Both the position numbers and the translations under genes were made by a program. From Diogma glabrata (lineage: Eukaryota > Arthropoda > Insecta > Diptera > Cylindrotomidae), in assembly GCA_963693315.1 (NCBI GenBank), contig OY856188.1, positions 153,713,512 to 153,777,511 on the forward strand: a stretch of 64,000 nucleotides of DNA, given 5' to 3'. Shown here piece after piece: positions 46,666 through 57,390 of the stretch. The stretch's first letter is position 1. Each line of letters opens with the position of its first letter. The notes beneath the pieces are model-generated. The model searched no databases. It was not told the origin of the DNA and saw nothing but the letters and a program-made list of their open reading frames with translations.

Positions 46666-47043
46666 AAACTCTACCAAAAAATGTCAACGCTAATGTATAT
46701 AACCAAAAATTAGGTTACAACACTAGCGAAGTGTAAAAACAAAAAATTTACATAAACATACATTTAATAAATTCAGGTTTAGTCAATTAATTTCTCTGGT
46801 GATCACTGTTTTGTTATACTCTAGACATTCTAGTATTGAATAACAAACTTGTATCTGTGAGAAGAAGTTGACTAGTCTTCACTTGTGTCTATTGACACAT
46901 GATCAACAATTAATTCAGTAAATTATTTGTGATATAACATCACCCCGATGGAAAATCTCCCATCAAGAATAATATAAGAACTGAATCTAAAAAATTATGG
47001 TGCAAATTATGAAACATTTTGCAATCCATACAATTTTAGAGCG

Positions 47044-47119
47044 ATCTAGTTTCGAACCAATGAGAAAATTTTAAACTTTAAAAAAGTCTATCATTCTCAT
47101 CAGGGCTAGCCGACTAGAT
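47044..47119 (-). ncRNA. Hammerhead ribozyme motif 4
   Basis: Core, cleavage triplet and outer stem unchanged. It lies in the truncated unit next to the centre of the palindrome. Confidence 0.72.
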
Positions 47120-47722
47120 AAACTCTACCAAAAAATGTCAACGCTAATGTATATAACCAAAAATTAGGTTACAACACTAGCGAAGTGTAAAAACAAAAAA
47201 TATACATAAACATACATTTAATAAATTCAGGTTTAGTCAATTAATTTCTCTGGTGATCACTGTTTTGTTATACTCTAGACATTCTAGTATTGAATAACAA
47301 ACTTTTTTAAAGTTTAAAATTTTCTCATTGGTTCGAAACTAGATCGCTCTAAAATTGTATGGATTGCAAAATGTTTCATAATTTGCACCATAATTTTTTA
47401 GATTCAGTTCTTATATTATTCTTGATGGGAGATTTTCCATCGGGGTGATGTTATATCACAAATAATTTACTGAATTAATTGTTGATCATGTGTCAATAGA
47501 CACAAGTGAAGACTAGTCAACTTCTTCTCACAGATACAAGTTTGTTATTCAATACTAGAATGTCTAGAGTATAACAAAACAGTGATCACCAGAGAAATTA
47601 ATTGACTAAACCTGAATTTATTAAATGTATGTTTATGTAAATTTTTTGTTTTTACACTTCGCTAGTGTTGTAACCTAATTTTTGGTTATATACATTAGCG
47701 TTGATATTTTTTGGTAGAGTTT

Positions 47723-47798
47723 ATCTAGTCGGCTAGCCCTGATGAGAATGATAGACTTTTTTAAAGTTTAAAATTTTCTCATTGGTTCGAAACTAGAT
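47723..47798 (+). ncRNA. Hammerhead ribozyme motif 5 (type III layout)
   Basis: The strand reads ATCTAG, cleavage triplet ending GTC at 47730, palindrome GGCTAGCC, core CTGATGA (47739-47745), a bulged stem II, core GAAA (47789-47792), then CTAGAT. ATCTAG and CTAGAT form a perfect six-pair outer stem III, and A15.1-U16.1 and C15.2-G16.2 are satisfied. Stem I is only GGC/GCC around two bases, so it would be weak in cis but could give an 8-bp duplex between two units. Cleavage after 47730 would release 454-nt monomers. Activity is inferred. Confidence 0.75.
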
Positions 47799-48176
47799 CG
47801 CTCTAAAATTGTATGGATTGCAAAATGTTTCATAATTTGCACCATAATTTTTTAGATTCAGTTCTTATATTATTCTTGATGGGAGATTTTCCATCGGGGT
47901 GATGTTATATCACAAATAATTTACTGAATTAATTGTTGATCATGTGTCAATAGACACAAGTGAAGACTAGTCAACTTCTTCTCACAGATACAAGTTTGTT
48001 ATTCAATACTAGAATGTCTAGAGTATAACAAAACAGTGATCACCAGAGAAATTAATTGACTAAACCTGAATTTATTAAATGTATGTTTATGTAAATTTTT
48101 TGTTTTTACACTTCGCTAGTGTTGTAACCTAATTTTTGGTTATATACATTAGCGTTGACATTTTTTGGTAGAGTTT

Positions 48177-48252
48177 ATCTAGTCGGCTAGCCCTGATGAG
48201 AATGATAGACTTTTTTAAAGTTTAAAATTTTCTCATTGGTTCGAAACTAGAT
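48177..48252 (+). ncRNA. Hammerhead ribozyme motif 6
   Basis: Exact repeat, 454 bp after motif 5, with all core bases kept. Confidence 0.72.
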
Positions 48253-48630
48253 CGCTCTAAAATTGTATGGATTGCAAAATGTTTCATAATTTGCACCATA
48301 ATTTTTTAGATTCAGTTCTTATATTATTCTTGATGGGAGATTTTCCATCGGGGTGATGTTATATCACAAATAATTTACTGAATTAATTGTTGATCATGTG
48401 TCAATAGACACAAGTGAAGACTAGTCAACTTCTTCTCACAGATACAAGTTTGTTATTCAATACTAGAATGTCTAGAGTATAACAAAACAGTGATCACCAG
48501 AGAAATTAATTGACTAAACCTGAATTTATTAAATGTATGTTTATGTAAATTTTTTGTTTTTACACTTCGCTAGTGTTGTAACCTAATTTTTGGTTATATA
48601 CATTAGCGTTGACATTTTTTGGTAGAGTTT

Positions 48631-48706
48631 ATCTAGTCGGCTAGCCCTGATGAGAATGATAGACTTTTTTAAAGTTTAAAATTTTCTCATTGGTTCGAAA
48701 CTAGAT
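48631..48706 (+). ncRNA. Hammerhead ribozyme motif 7
   Basis: Next unit, core unchanged. Confidence 0.72.
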
Positions 48707-49084
48707 CGCTCTAAAATTGTATGGATTGCAAAATGTTTCATAATTTGCACCATAATTTTTTAGATTCAGTTCTTATATTATTCTTGATGGGAGATTTTCC
48801 ATCGGGGTGATGTTATATCACAAATAATTTACTGAATTAATTGTTGATCATGTGTCAATAGACACAAGTGAAGACTAGTCAACTTCTTCTCACAGATACA
48901 AGTTTGTTATTCAATACTAGAATGTCTAGAGTATAACAAAACAGTGATCACCAGAGAAATTAATTGACTAAACCTGAATTTATTAAATGTATGTTTATGT
49001 AAATTTTTTGTTTTTACACTTCGCTAGTGTTGTAACCTAATTTTTGGTTATATACATTAGCGTTGACATTTTTTGGTAGAGTTT

Positions 49085-49160
49085 ATCTAGTCGGCTAGCC
49101 CTGATGAGAATGATAGACTTTTTTAAAGTTTAAAATTTTCTCATTGGTTCGAAACTAGAT
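49085..49160 (+). ncRNA. Hammerhead ribozyme motif 8
   Basis: Last complete motif; the array ends about 140 bp further on. Confidence 0.72.
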
Positions 49161-49306
49161 CGCTCTAAAATTGTATGGATTGCAAAATGTTTCATAATTT
49201 GCACCATAATTTTTTAGATTCAGTTCTTATATTATTCTTGATGGGAGATTTTCCATCGGGGTGATGTTATATCACAAATAATTTACTGAATTAATTCCTA
49301 AAATTT

Positions 49307-50604
49307 ATTTAATAAAAATTTTTATTTATTTATTCTCAAAAAATTATTGTTTTTATTTAATTTATTTTTTTATTTAACATTTAGATAAGAGATTCCCAAA
49401 ATCAAGATTCGTCTGGAGACAATATGAAAGTAAGTATGGTTACAATGACCATTTTATTTAGTAATTGAATTATCGCGTTGGCGAGCCCACTCCAACAATG
49501 AATGTGAGAACCGACTAGAAAAGCCCCTAACGACCAGATTCTACAAAACAGTTTCTCCCCAACCTAACAAAAACAATCGCAACTGTCACGATTAGACCCT
49601 AGGCCCATTTCTACTGACTAAGCTGCGGTTGTTCTACCTAAAAATAAATTATCATTAAACTAATGCGAAAGTCGAAGAACGCTCCCGAGCACCAGACTTC
49701 AAATCCTAAACTCCATGAAAATTGTCTATTGTAAGCTAAATGAAAAAGTGGAAAAATTTTGAAGTTGTGTGAGGTGAAGCCTCGATCCTGATAAAAAAGT
49801 ATTAATTGGTTCTTCTCTTCATTACACCGAAGAAGCCTCTGAGCAAAGAATGGTACTACTGGTTTGCACCTAAGTACAAACACAGCAACCCCACTCCTCG
49901 TCCCTGAGAACTCCCTCGCTGAATGAAGAGAAGAAACCAATGTTCTTCGATCGCATGCCCATGATGGACAGAGGCGACCTAAGAACGTCATCTACGTTAA
50001 GGAGTGAAGCTCCATTAATGGCTTGTTAGGCCTACCGCTAAGAAAGAATTTATTTACTAATTCTAATAAACATAAAGAAATTTTCATACTCGCCTAAAAC
50101 ATCCCAAATCCTATTTTATCATTCACACAAAAAGGATCACCAATCAAAAATTGTTTTACGACCATCGTAAAGCGATTACAAAATACAAATATTGTATTCA
50201 AAACACCCAACAAAAATAAATGTTAGCTAAAAATATTTATTTCTATATTTATCTTATTTTTTTAAATTAATCGCAATAAAAAAATAAATTTTTAAAATAT
50301 AATTTATGCTCTATACTATTTGTATTATTTGAATAGCGTAAAAATCTATTTTTGAAGTTTGTAGATAATGTAATTCTCTATAAAGAAACTTTTTTATTTA
50401 CAGGTACACACAATCTATTTTCATCAACTATATACAATTATTATGTACAGAAAGTATGTACAAAAATATTTACAAATATATATACAATGACCTATTTACA
50501 CTATGTACAATGACAGTATAAAAAAAACGGTCTCCGAAAAAAAATTTTTGCCCCAAAACGGTTTTTTTTCCATATACAAAAAATTATTTCCAAAAGATGC
50601 ACAA
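49307..50604. other. No gene recognised
   Basis: AT-rich DNA. A minus-strand frame at 49638-49991 has no recognisable content. Confidence 0.5.
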
Positions 50605-50790
50605 TCAACAAGGTTCTCGTCGAGGGTTTCCTTTCCTGTGATTGGCCTCAAAGATAGCGTTCTCTTCAGCCAATATCTCCGCATAAGCGTGCATGACTGA
50701 AGAGAACTCCACCTCCTCGACCAACCACGCTGCCTGGCCCAGCTCTCCTAGCCCCGGTCGACGCTTGCTCCTAAACGAGCCATATTGCTT
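50605..50790 (-). other. Possible short coding fragment, unrecognised
   Basis: About 60 codons with balanced composition and less AT than the surroundings (for example [37 protein letters not shown]) end at a stop at 50605. Upstream the frame runs into a (TA)n repeat. It could be a degraded transposon or host exon. Confidence 0.3.
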
Positions 50791-50818
50791 AACTCTGTAC
50801 ATCTTATAGCGAAATATA

Positions 50819-50987
<169 letters not shown>

Positions 50988-51207
50988 AGTTTATTTCATC
51001 TAACAAATTATAAATACAAGGTTTTAAATGCTAAACTTACGAAGACTGACATGATTTTTTATAGAAAATCGTCTGTCAGATTTTATTTGGCTTATATATA
51101 ATAGGCAAAGTTTTAAAATTAATTATTACATTTTAATTAAGCTTTAATTAAGCTTTGAAATTGAAAAGTTGTGGTACTTAAATTTAATATTTAATATGCG
51201 GCGTGTA

Positions 51208-54200
51208 TTAATGGAATTCGGTGGTTAGTAAAAGTCTATATTTTAAAGATGTTACCAAATAGTGATACAAAAGCTCATAATTTGCCCCATTCATCAACTC
51301 GAGGAATTCTTCAAACATCAAATTTTCTTTATCAAAGTACTGTTTTCTTATCTCTTTAAAAATTGGGCAACGTGCAATAAAGTGGTATGTATTTTCTGCT
51401 TCATCGAGATTACATATATCACAAATTCCATTTGTGTTTGTTTTAAACGCTTTGGCATTAATATTCAGCATACCTCCTCGGGCTTTGAATATTAAAGATA
51501 TCATTTTAGTTGGATTTTCGTCAGAGAAGTAATTTGGTATATCATTATATTTCAAGCTACAGTATATGTCATGAAAGGCTGATAATCTGGCTCTTTGAAT
51601 GTGATCATTTCGGTGTTTATATGCTAGTTTTTCTAAAATTATTTTGTGATCTGAATGCAAATTTTCTACGCAGCTATTAAACTTTAAATCCACATTTCTA
51701 TAGATAATCTTCCATTCGCTTGCCCAATGTATATCTGCTTCCAAAATTTTTGTGGCTAGTAATTTTGGCAATCGTGAATCTGGCATCGACAAAACTTTTT
51801 GAACATAATCAAAATGTGTTTTCAGCGTGTAGACAAATAACTTATTTATGCCTGTCTCTAAATAGATCATATAATTTGGAGTGTTATTTGGCAGGTGAAA
51901 CATTTTTTTTAAAAAGAACCTTTGCAGTTTTTCCACCTCTTCATATTCTTTAAAGCCCCATATTTGACTACCATAGCACATTATTGTTTTTACACAGGCT
52001 TCAAATATTTTATACTTGTTGCTGCTGAGAATATTCTTATTCCGTATTATACTTTTCCAGGTTTGGTTTATCGCATTTTTTGACAATGCTAGTTTGTTTT
52101 CTAGGTGTTTGGTGAAACTCAAATTGTATGTCAATAGTATTCCAAGATACTTATATTCATTAACAACATCTACATCATTCCCGTCATATTTCCATATTTC
52201 AGTTGCTGACCTTCTACCACCGTTTCTAAAGATAACGACTTTCGACTTTTGTAGGTTTACTGTCAGTCCCCAAGTTTTGCAATATACATTCAATGAGTCG
52301 ATCATTTTTTGTAATGTTTGAGGGTCTTCTGCTAGTAATACCAAATCGTCAGCGTACATTAATAATTTAACCAGAAGATCTGCAATATACAATCCTCCAG
52401 GCAAATTTTCATTTAGATCGTTAATATACAGAGAGAATAATAATGGACTCAGTAAGCAACCCTGTTTCAATCCTAGTTCAACTTCAAAGAATTCAGATAT
52501 AAATTCTCCATTCCATACTGTTGAGGCTGTTTTCTCATAGAGGTTTCTTAATATCCTTACCATCTTTGTTGACATGCCAATCATTGAAAGTTTATAGAAA
52601 AGTGGTTGTCGATTTATTGTATCGAAAGCAGTTTTAAAATCTACAAAAAAGGCATATAACTTTTTTTTCTTTTTTAATTGAATGTTAATAATGCTCGTTA
52701 AACTAAAAATGTTATCAACAGTACTATACCCTTTCCGAAAGCCAGCTTGGCATTCATTTATAATATTGTTATCATTTACCCATTTCGTAATCCTGTTCAG
52801 TAGTACTCCAGAAAATAGTTTATAATCGGTGTCAGCAAAAGACAGTCCTCTATAATTTTCAACTTCATTTATATCTCCTTTTTTAAATATTGGGAATATT
52901 ATTGATTTGTGGTATGATTGAGGTGTTGAAGCGGTGTCAAATATGATATTCATACACTGGCATAACTTTTCTAAAAACTCATCATTTGCATATTTATAAT
53001 ACTCATACGGTATTCTATCTGGCCCTGGAGCCTTAGAATCCTTCATCTTTAGCAGTACAGTATGTAGTTCATCAATGGATATTACACCATCTAAGATGTC
53101 TGTTGAAATATATGGCTCAGCATAGTGGAAGAACTTTGGTTCTTCAAATAATTTAAACAGTTCCTTGTAGTACGCCGCAAAATCTTCTGTTTGGATATGC
53201 CGTCCAACGATAAATGTGCTATGTTTGCTTTCATTTACTACACCCCACCATTCTTTTGGATCTTTTACTCTGCTTAGCTTTAATGCCTGATTTTGAAAAT
53301 ATTCCTTCTCCTTCTCTCTACATAATTTTTTATATAATTTTAACTTTTCTGTGTATTTTGACCTGAACTCTGAAACATTATGATATTTTCGACAAAGGTT
53401 AAGGGCTTTGTACATACAAAGCCGCGCTTTATTGCAATGATTATCAAACCATTTTTGTTTAGGCTTGAATTCGTTCGTTTTCACTATATTTTTTTTTGCA
53501 AAATCGTATATAACATCTTTTAAAGATTTAACTTTTGTATTAATATCATCGGTTTCAAAATTTAGTATGTTCAACTCAAGGCCCGTTATTGTATGGTAAG
53601 CAGTGTTAAAGTTTGGATTCCATTGAATTTTTGGTAAAAGTTGACTATAAGATGTTATATCATTATTAGTTTTGAAGGATAGAACTATTGGCATATGGTC
53701 TGAGTATGGTTTACTAAATACTTTTATATCATTTATTGTATCTACTATATTCATTGAACAGCAAGCATAATCTATAACAGATGAACCCCTGGCACCAAAA
53801 AACGTTTTAGCGCCTTCCATATCACCTTTACATCTACCGTTTAATATGACACCACCAATATCGTTCATTAGATCTAGAAGAGTCTTGCCATTACTATCAA
53901 CAGACTCATCTTCTGACTTTCTTAAAGCTGTTATATTTCGAGAATTCGTTAATTGTTTATCATCAAGAATTTGTTTATTTCCGATTCGGGCATTAAAATC
54001 GCCTACAGCACAATAATCCAAATTATCAATGGTTTCAAGAGTATTTTTAAACTTTTCAAAATCAGCTTTCCAGTTTTGATTATTATTTAAATATGTTGGT
54101 ACAAATATTACCGTTTTGCCATTCAACTTTGCTTTCATACACATATACCCATCCACGGCTACAAATTTTAAACAGTACTTTGATTTGATTGATTTTTTGA

Positions 54201-54438
54201 ATCCGTATAAACAACCACCGATAGCTCGCCCGAAATTATGAGTCTTTGTAGCTTCTATTGCACATATATCGTATTCCCTAAAAATAAAACTAAAATAATT
54301 TTGTTTTTCCTTAACTAAAAAAGTTTCAAATAAAAAGAAAATATCAAATTTTTTAATGAATTCAAAAAAATCGTTTAATATTAATTTATTGCTTAATCCA
54401 TGTACGTTATAAAATAATACCTGACAGACTTCTAATTG
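51208..54438 (-). CDS. LINE ORF2: endonuclease, reverse transcriptase, CCHC
   Basis: The frame is open directly from the codon after the ORF1 stop to 51208, about 1,076 codons. The first endonuclease strand (FYNVHGLSNK) begins within ten codons of that stop. The first ATG in frame comes only near 54144, well inside the endonuclease (GDFNAR, YACC, SDHMPIVL). RT motifs are KAPGPDRIPYEYYK, FVDFKTAFDTI, LKQGCLLSPLLFSLYINDL and the catalytic MYADDLVLL. A CCHC (CDICNLDEAENTYHFIARC) lies near the C terminus. No stop interrupts it. Because no AUG precedes the endonuclease, expression must depend on readthrough from ORF1, reinitiation at a non-AUG codon, or a mutated stop. Confidence 0.92.
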   Translation of the reverse strand, partial: QLEVCQVLFYNVHGLSNKLILNDFFEFIKKFDIFFLFETFLVKEKQNYFSFIFREYDICAIEATKTHNFGRAIGGCLYGFKKSIKSKYCLKFVAVDGYMCMKAKLNGKTVIFVPTYLNNNQNWKADFEKFKNTLETIDNLDYCAVGDFNARIGNKQILDDKQLTNSRNITALRKSEDESVDSNGKTLLDLMNDIGGVILNGRCKGDMEGAKTFFGARGSSVIDYACCSMNIVDTINDIKVFSKPYSDHMPIVLSFKTNNDITSYSQLLPKIQWNPNFNTAYHTITGLELNILNFETDDINTKVKSLKDVIYDFAKKNIVKTNEFKPKQKWFDNHCNKARLCMYKALNLCRKYHNVSEFRSKYTEKLKLYKKLCREKEKEYFQNQALKLSRVKDPKEWWGVVNESKHSTFIVGRHIQTEDFAAYYKELFKLFEEPKFFHYAEPYISTDILDGVISIDELHTVLLKMKDSKAPGPDRIPYEYYKYANDEFLEKLCQCMNIIFDTASTPQSYHKSIIFPIFKKGDINEVENYRGLSFADTDYKLFSGVLLNRITKWVNDNNIINECQAGFRKGYSTVDNIFSLTSIINIQLKKKKKLYAFFVDFKTAFDTINRQPLFYKLSMIGMSTKMVRILRNLYEKTASTVWNGEFISEFFEVELGLKQGCLLSPLLFSLYINDLNENLPGGLYIADLLVKLLMYADDLVLLAEDPQTLQKMIDSLNVYCKTWGLTVNLQKSKVVIFRNGGRRSATEIWKYDGNDVDVVNEYKYLGILLTYNLSFTKHLENKLALSKNAINQTWKSIIRNKNILSSNKYKIFEACVKTIMCYGSQIWGFKEYEEVEKLQRFFLKKMFHLPNNTPNYMIYLETGINKLFVYTLKTHFDYVQKVLSMPDSRLPKLLATKILEADIHWASEWKIIYRNVDLKFNSCVENLHSDHKIILEKLAYKHRNDHIQRARLSAFHDIYCSLKYNDIPNYFSDENPTKMISLIFKARGGMLNINAKAFKTNTNGICDICNLDEAENTYHFIARCPIFKEIRKQYFDKENLMFEEFLELMNGANYELLYHYLVTSLKYRLLLTTEFH

Positions 54439-54441
54439 TTA
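54433..54441 (-). promoter_or_regulatory. Candidate stop-readthrough signal between ORF1 and ORF2
   Basis: The coding strand reads TAA CAA TTA. The six bases after the stop match the CAR-YYA context that drives readthrough in tobamoviruses (UAG CAA UUA in TMV). The stop type differs (UAA). Confidence 0.65.
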
Positions 54442-55434
54442 AACTTTACTTGCGTGTTTAATTTCATTTCGGGTTGGTTTTGCATTTTGGAAGAAACCCA
54501 CTTTAAGTTGTTTACTATCAACGGGGCTTAAAATTGACTTTAAGTAATTTGCGTCTTCCTCCTTTTCGGCTACTATTTGTTTATCTTCTGCGGACCATTT
54601 AAATTTTTTGCTATTTATTATTAAATATCCACCTCTTACTTCACACTTTATGTCATTCATCTTTCCGAACATTTTTTTAACCTGCCGTAGTTCGTAGTTT
54701 TGTTGTGACTCTTCAGGAGTGTAGTCCTTATGAATGTATATACCTTTCCCTCTTAAAGCTGCACTCTTTGCAAGAATTGACCAAACATCATTAGGTGACG
54801 AAAGCTCTACGATGCACTTAGCTGCGTTTATCTTTCGAACATTTAGCACCACAACCTTAACTTGCAGTACGTCTTTGCATAGTTCTAAAAAGTTTGTTTT
54901 TATAATATCGTTTTCGTTACCCGTTATTCCAGTTACTACTATGTTTGATCTCCTCCTAGCTTTGTCAATGTCTTGTACTCTTTTCAGTAGTTTTTGTTCG
55001 TTTTGTTTTAGATATAAAATTTCTGTGCGCATTGAAGCGTTTTCCGATTTAAGATGAGTCATATCTTGTTGCAAACCATTAATATCATTCTTCGTTGCAA
55101 TATCTTTCAGCTTTTCATTCAGTTTAGTTTCAAGCATAGCTTCAATTTTTACTAATAGATGCTCCCACTGATGATCTTCGTTAAAGTTCATTGCTGCTTG
55201 TGGTGATGTAAAAGAGTTTGCTTCGTGTTTTGTCGTTTTACCAGCAGTTGCTTCAATAAAAGGTCTTTTACTAGAACTGGTTTCTGTCTTTTGGATTGAG
55301 TCAGGTGATAATTCTAATCGACTCCTTTTTTTCGATGATAGCTCTGATAAAACTTTTATATCTGCCAGTTTGATATACAACTTTAACAAAAAAGCGATTT
55401 CACAAGAATTAAGAATTCTTCTGCTATGTAACAT
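54439..55434 (-). CDS. LINE ORF1: coiled-coil RNA-binding protein
   Basis: 331 residues from ATG 55434. After a Ser/Lys-rich N-terminal third comes a predicted coiled coil (about residues 85-160, heptads in EHLLVKIEAMLETKLNEKL and LKSENASMRTEILYLKQNE). A domain beginning RRSNIVVTGI then resembles the RRM-like/C-terminal arrangement of L1-type ORF1 proteins, ending near KKFKWSAED. Such proteins trimerise and coat element RNA. The ORF ends HASKV then TAA, in frame with ORF2. Confidence 0.85.
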   Translation of the reverse strand: MLHSRRILNSCEIAFLLKLYIKLADIKVLSELSSKKRSRLELSPDSIQKTETSSSKRPFIEATAGKTTKHEANSFTSPQAAMNFNEDHQWEHLLVKIEAMLETKLNEKLKDIATKNDINGLQQDMTHLKSENASMRTEILYLKQNEQKLLKRVQDIDKARRRSNIVVTGITGNENDIIKTNFLELCKDVLQVKVVVLNVRKINAAKCIVELSSPNDVWSILAKSAALRGKGIYIHKDYTPEESQQNYELRQVKKMFGKMNDIKCEVRGGYLIINSKKFKWSAEDKQIVAEKEEDANYLKSILSPVDSKQLKVGFFQNAKPTRNEIKHASKV

Positions 55435-56266
55435 AAATATGTATCAGGTATATTTAGACTATCAACACTCACACTTATTGATCAAATCAATAAAGCAAAT
55501 CAAATTAAAATAAATGGAGTTAACACAAGCTCATTTGCAAAATCTGTCTATTTGATTTATGTAATTATGTTATATTATGTTATATTATTGTATTTAGTGA
55601 TAATTCTGGTTTTAGTTGTTTATTACCAGATTACCGTTTTTTCAAGAACTCCAAATTTGTAATTGCGGTGTTTTTTATTTTAATTTTTAATTATATTTAT
55701 GGAATGCTATGCTATTTTACTAATTTAAAAGTGAGGGTTTATTTTTGAAAAGCAATTTGCAATGCAGTAAATAGTATGATAAAAAATGCTAGTTATTTAT
55801 TTTAGGAAAATTAACAATCACCATAAATAGTTTACAAAATAGTTTACAAAACACTTTACTTTTTCTTTTAACGTCCAGTTTACCAACACTATATTTTATT
55901 TTTTAGCTTTTAGAGTTTGCAATAGCATACAACACTTTGTATCATACACCAAAAATAATATCTTTAAGAGAACTGAAAATTATTTTATTTATCTTATATA
56001 TATATATATATATATATAATATAAAATATATAAAATATATATACATATAAAATTTATAAAAAACTATTTATATTATATATATTTGAAATAACCATACAAA
56101 AAAAATATATATGAAACAAAAGATCAAAACCGGTCTTACGGCCAACGCCCAACAACAACCAAAATGTATCAACCAAAAGCCAGTTTGACAACGCCCTAAC
56201 CAATACTGGTTATAATATAAATATGTTCATGCCGATATATTTCAGAATTACAAAGCCAACCCCAAG
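55435..56266. other. Unassigned AT-rich DNA
   Basis: It should include the 5' UTR of the LINE and, to the right, internal sequence of the LTR element whose primer site lies at 56267. A short (TA)n tract is at 55997-56020. No coding content was seen. Confidence 0.45.
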
Positions 56267-56284
56267 GTCCCTGTTTCGGCGCCA
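56267..56284 (-). promoter_or_regulatory. Primer-binding site of an LTR-element fragment
   Basis: On the minus strand TGGCGCCGAAACAGGGAC lies five bases inside an LTR that starts TGTTAGAG on plus at 56290. It resembles but does not equal the tRNA-Lys3 site. Confidence 0.65.
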
Positions 56285-56289
56285 ATTCT

Positions 56290-56543
56290 TGTTAGAGTGC
56301 CACGTATCGTGGCCTTGGACTTTAACTAACACACGAATATATTTATCTAATCAAAATAAAGAAAAATTTTAGCACACGGGATACGCTGATCTCGGACTAA
56401 TCCGGACTTTGGGATCTCTTATCAATCGATTTAACCTAGCATTTGGAAAAAGAAATCTAATAATAATATAACAAGAAAACTTATCTTAAATTATGTTGAA
56501 TAGAAGAGTGATGTATCCCCAAATTCAATCCAGTCGATTTTAA
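56290..56543 (-). repeat. LTR piece, interrupted by the TTAA foldback element
   Basis: It begins TGTTAGAGTGCCACG next to the primer site. The foldback element enters at the TTAA of 56540-56543, so the LTR should resume at 59085. The outer end and the second LTR are not visible. Confidence 0.5.
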
Positions 56544-57390
56544 CCCCTTAACGTTTTATTTGTTTAAAAAAATTTATGTTTGGTTGAACTATTTGTTTGA
56601 AAAATTTTGTGCCGAAAATAGTTCTTTTAAAAAAATGCTCCGATTTTCTTGAAACTTTGATGATCGTTAGAATAATAAAAAAAAACTAACACGTGTTTTT
56701 TATTTTTTTATTTTCTCACTAGTTCTAAGCTACAGGGTGGCTCGAACTTTTTTAAGAAACATGAAAGTTAAAAGTTAAATTGTGCTCGAACGGGTGAACC
56801 GATTTTAATAATTTTTTTTTTGTTTGAAAGGTACTTCAGTTAGGCTTTTTAAAAGTACTATACTGATAAAAAAAATTATATTTTATATTAGTTTTTAGTT
56901 TTCAAAACTTGCGATTTAAAAAAAAATCTTAATTTTTTGTTTTATTTTTTTATGTTTGAAAGATTTATTTTACTGTAAATTTAGATTTACTAAAAACTAG
57001 TGCAGGGACTTTATTGAACTTTTTTTGTTTTAAAGGTATTAAATTTTAATACATAAAACATATAGTTCTATGTGTTAAAATAAATTATGTGTTTGAAATG
57101 ATTACTTATTTATTTGAATTAAGTAATAACTATATATATGAGGCATTCTTTGAAACTCGGAGACCCCCTGCTCTTCAGAATGATTTAGGTTTTTCAGAAG
57201 GTTTATGGGCAAAAATTGTAGCTTATTGTCTCTTGTTTCCAATGTCGTGTGCCCCTTTTCAAAATTCAAAATTGTGGAATAAATATGGCGGATATAGGCT
57301 TACGGCCTCATTCTGAAAGTATAGCAATTTAGAATTGCCAGCACAAATGTTAAATATCAACATATGCGTTCTTGGACGAAGAATGTTGGT

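Larger units (their letters stand above)
45655..47304 (-). repeat. Left arm: 454-bp tandem repeat, about 3.6 units
   Basis: The period is exact: the same base of TTTTGCAATCC lies at 45659, 46113, 46567 and 47021. The ribozyme sense of this arm is the minus strand. The last unit breaks off after GAATAACAAAC. Confidence 0.97.
47301..49296 (+). repeat. Right arm: 454-bp tandem repeat, about 4.4 units
   Basis: Same unit in the opposite orientation, period 454 (for example the GTTCG of each unit at 47331, 47785, 48239, 48693 and 49147). It starts inside the ribozyme stem II sequence and ends inside CTGAATTAATT. The join to the left arm has ACTT microhomology. Confidence 0.97.
45645..49306. mobile_element. 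Palindromic block of 454-bp hammerhead repeats, with flanking direct repeat
   Basis: Two arms of one 454-bp tandem repeat face each other and meet at 47301-47304. The direct repeat ATTCCTAAAATTT occurs at 45645-45657 and 49294-49306. Its outer bases overlap repeat sequence, so the true duplication is 7-13 bp. A shared target duplication means the whole block entered as one insertion. Units are nearly identical. I read it as a retrozyme-like sequence; it has no protein-coding capacity. Confidence 0.8.

Noticed and set aside
47326..47340. GGTTCGAAACT resembling a tRNA/SINE B box in every 454-bp unit
   Set aside because: It is explained by the hammerhead stem II and GAAA core, there is no A box at the right distance, and no tRNA cloverleaf can be drawn.
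45645..49306. CRISPR-like or ordinary centromeric satellite interpretation of the repeats
   Set aside because: Units are long and contiguous, without unique spacers, so this is not CRISPR. The inverted structure with a flanking duplication and ribozyme motifs does not fit a simple head-to-tail satellite.
49638..49991. 117-codon minus-strand frame
   Set aside because: No motif, no relatives in the window and no supporting signals; probably chance.
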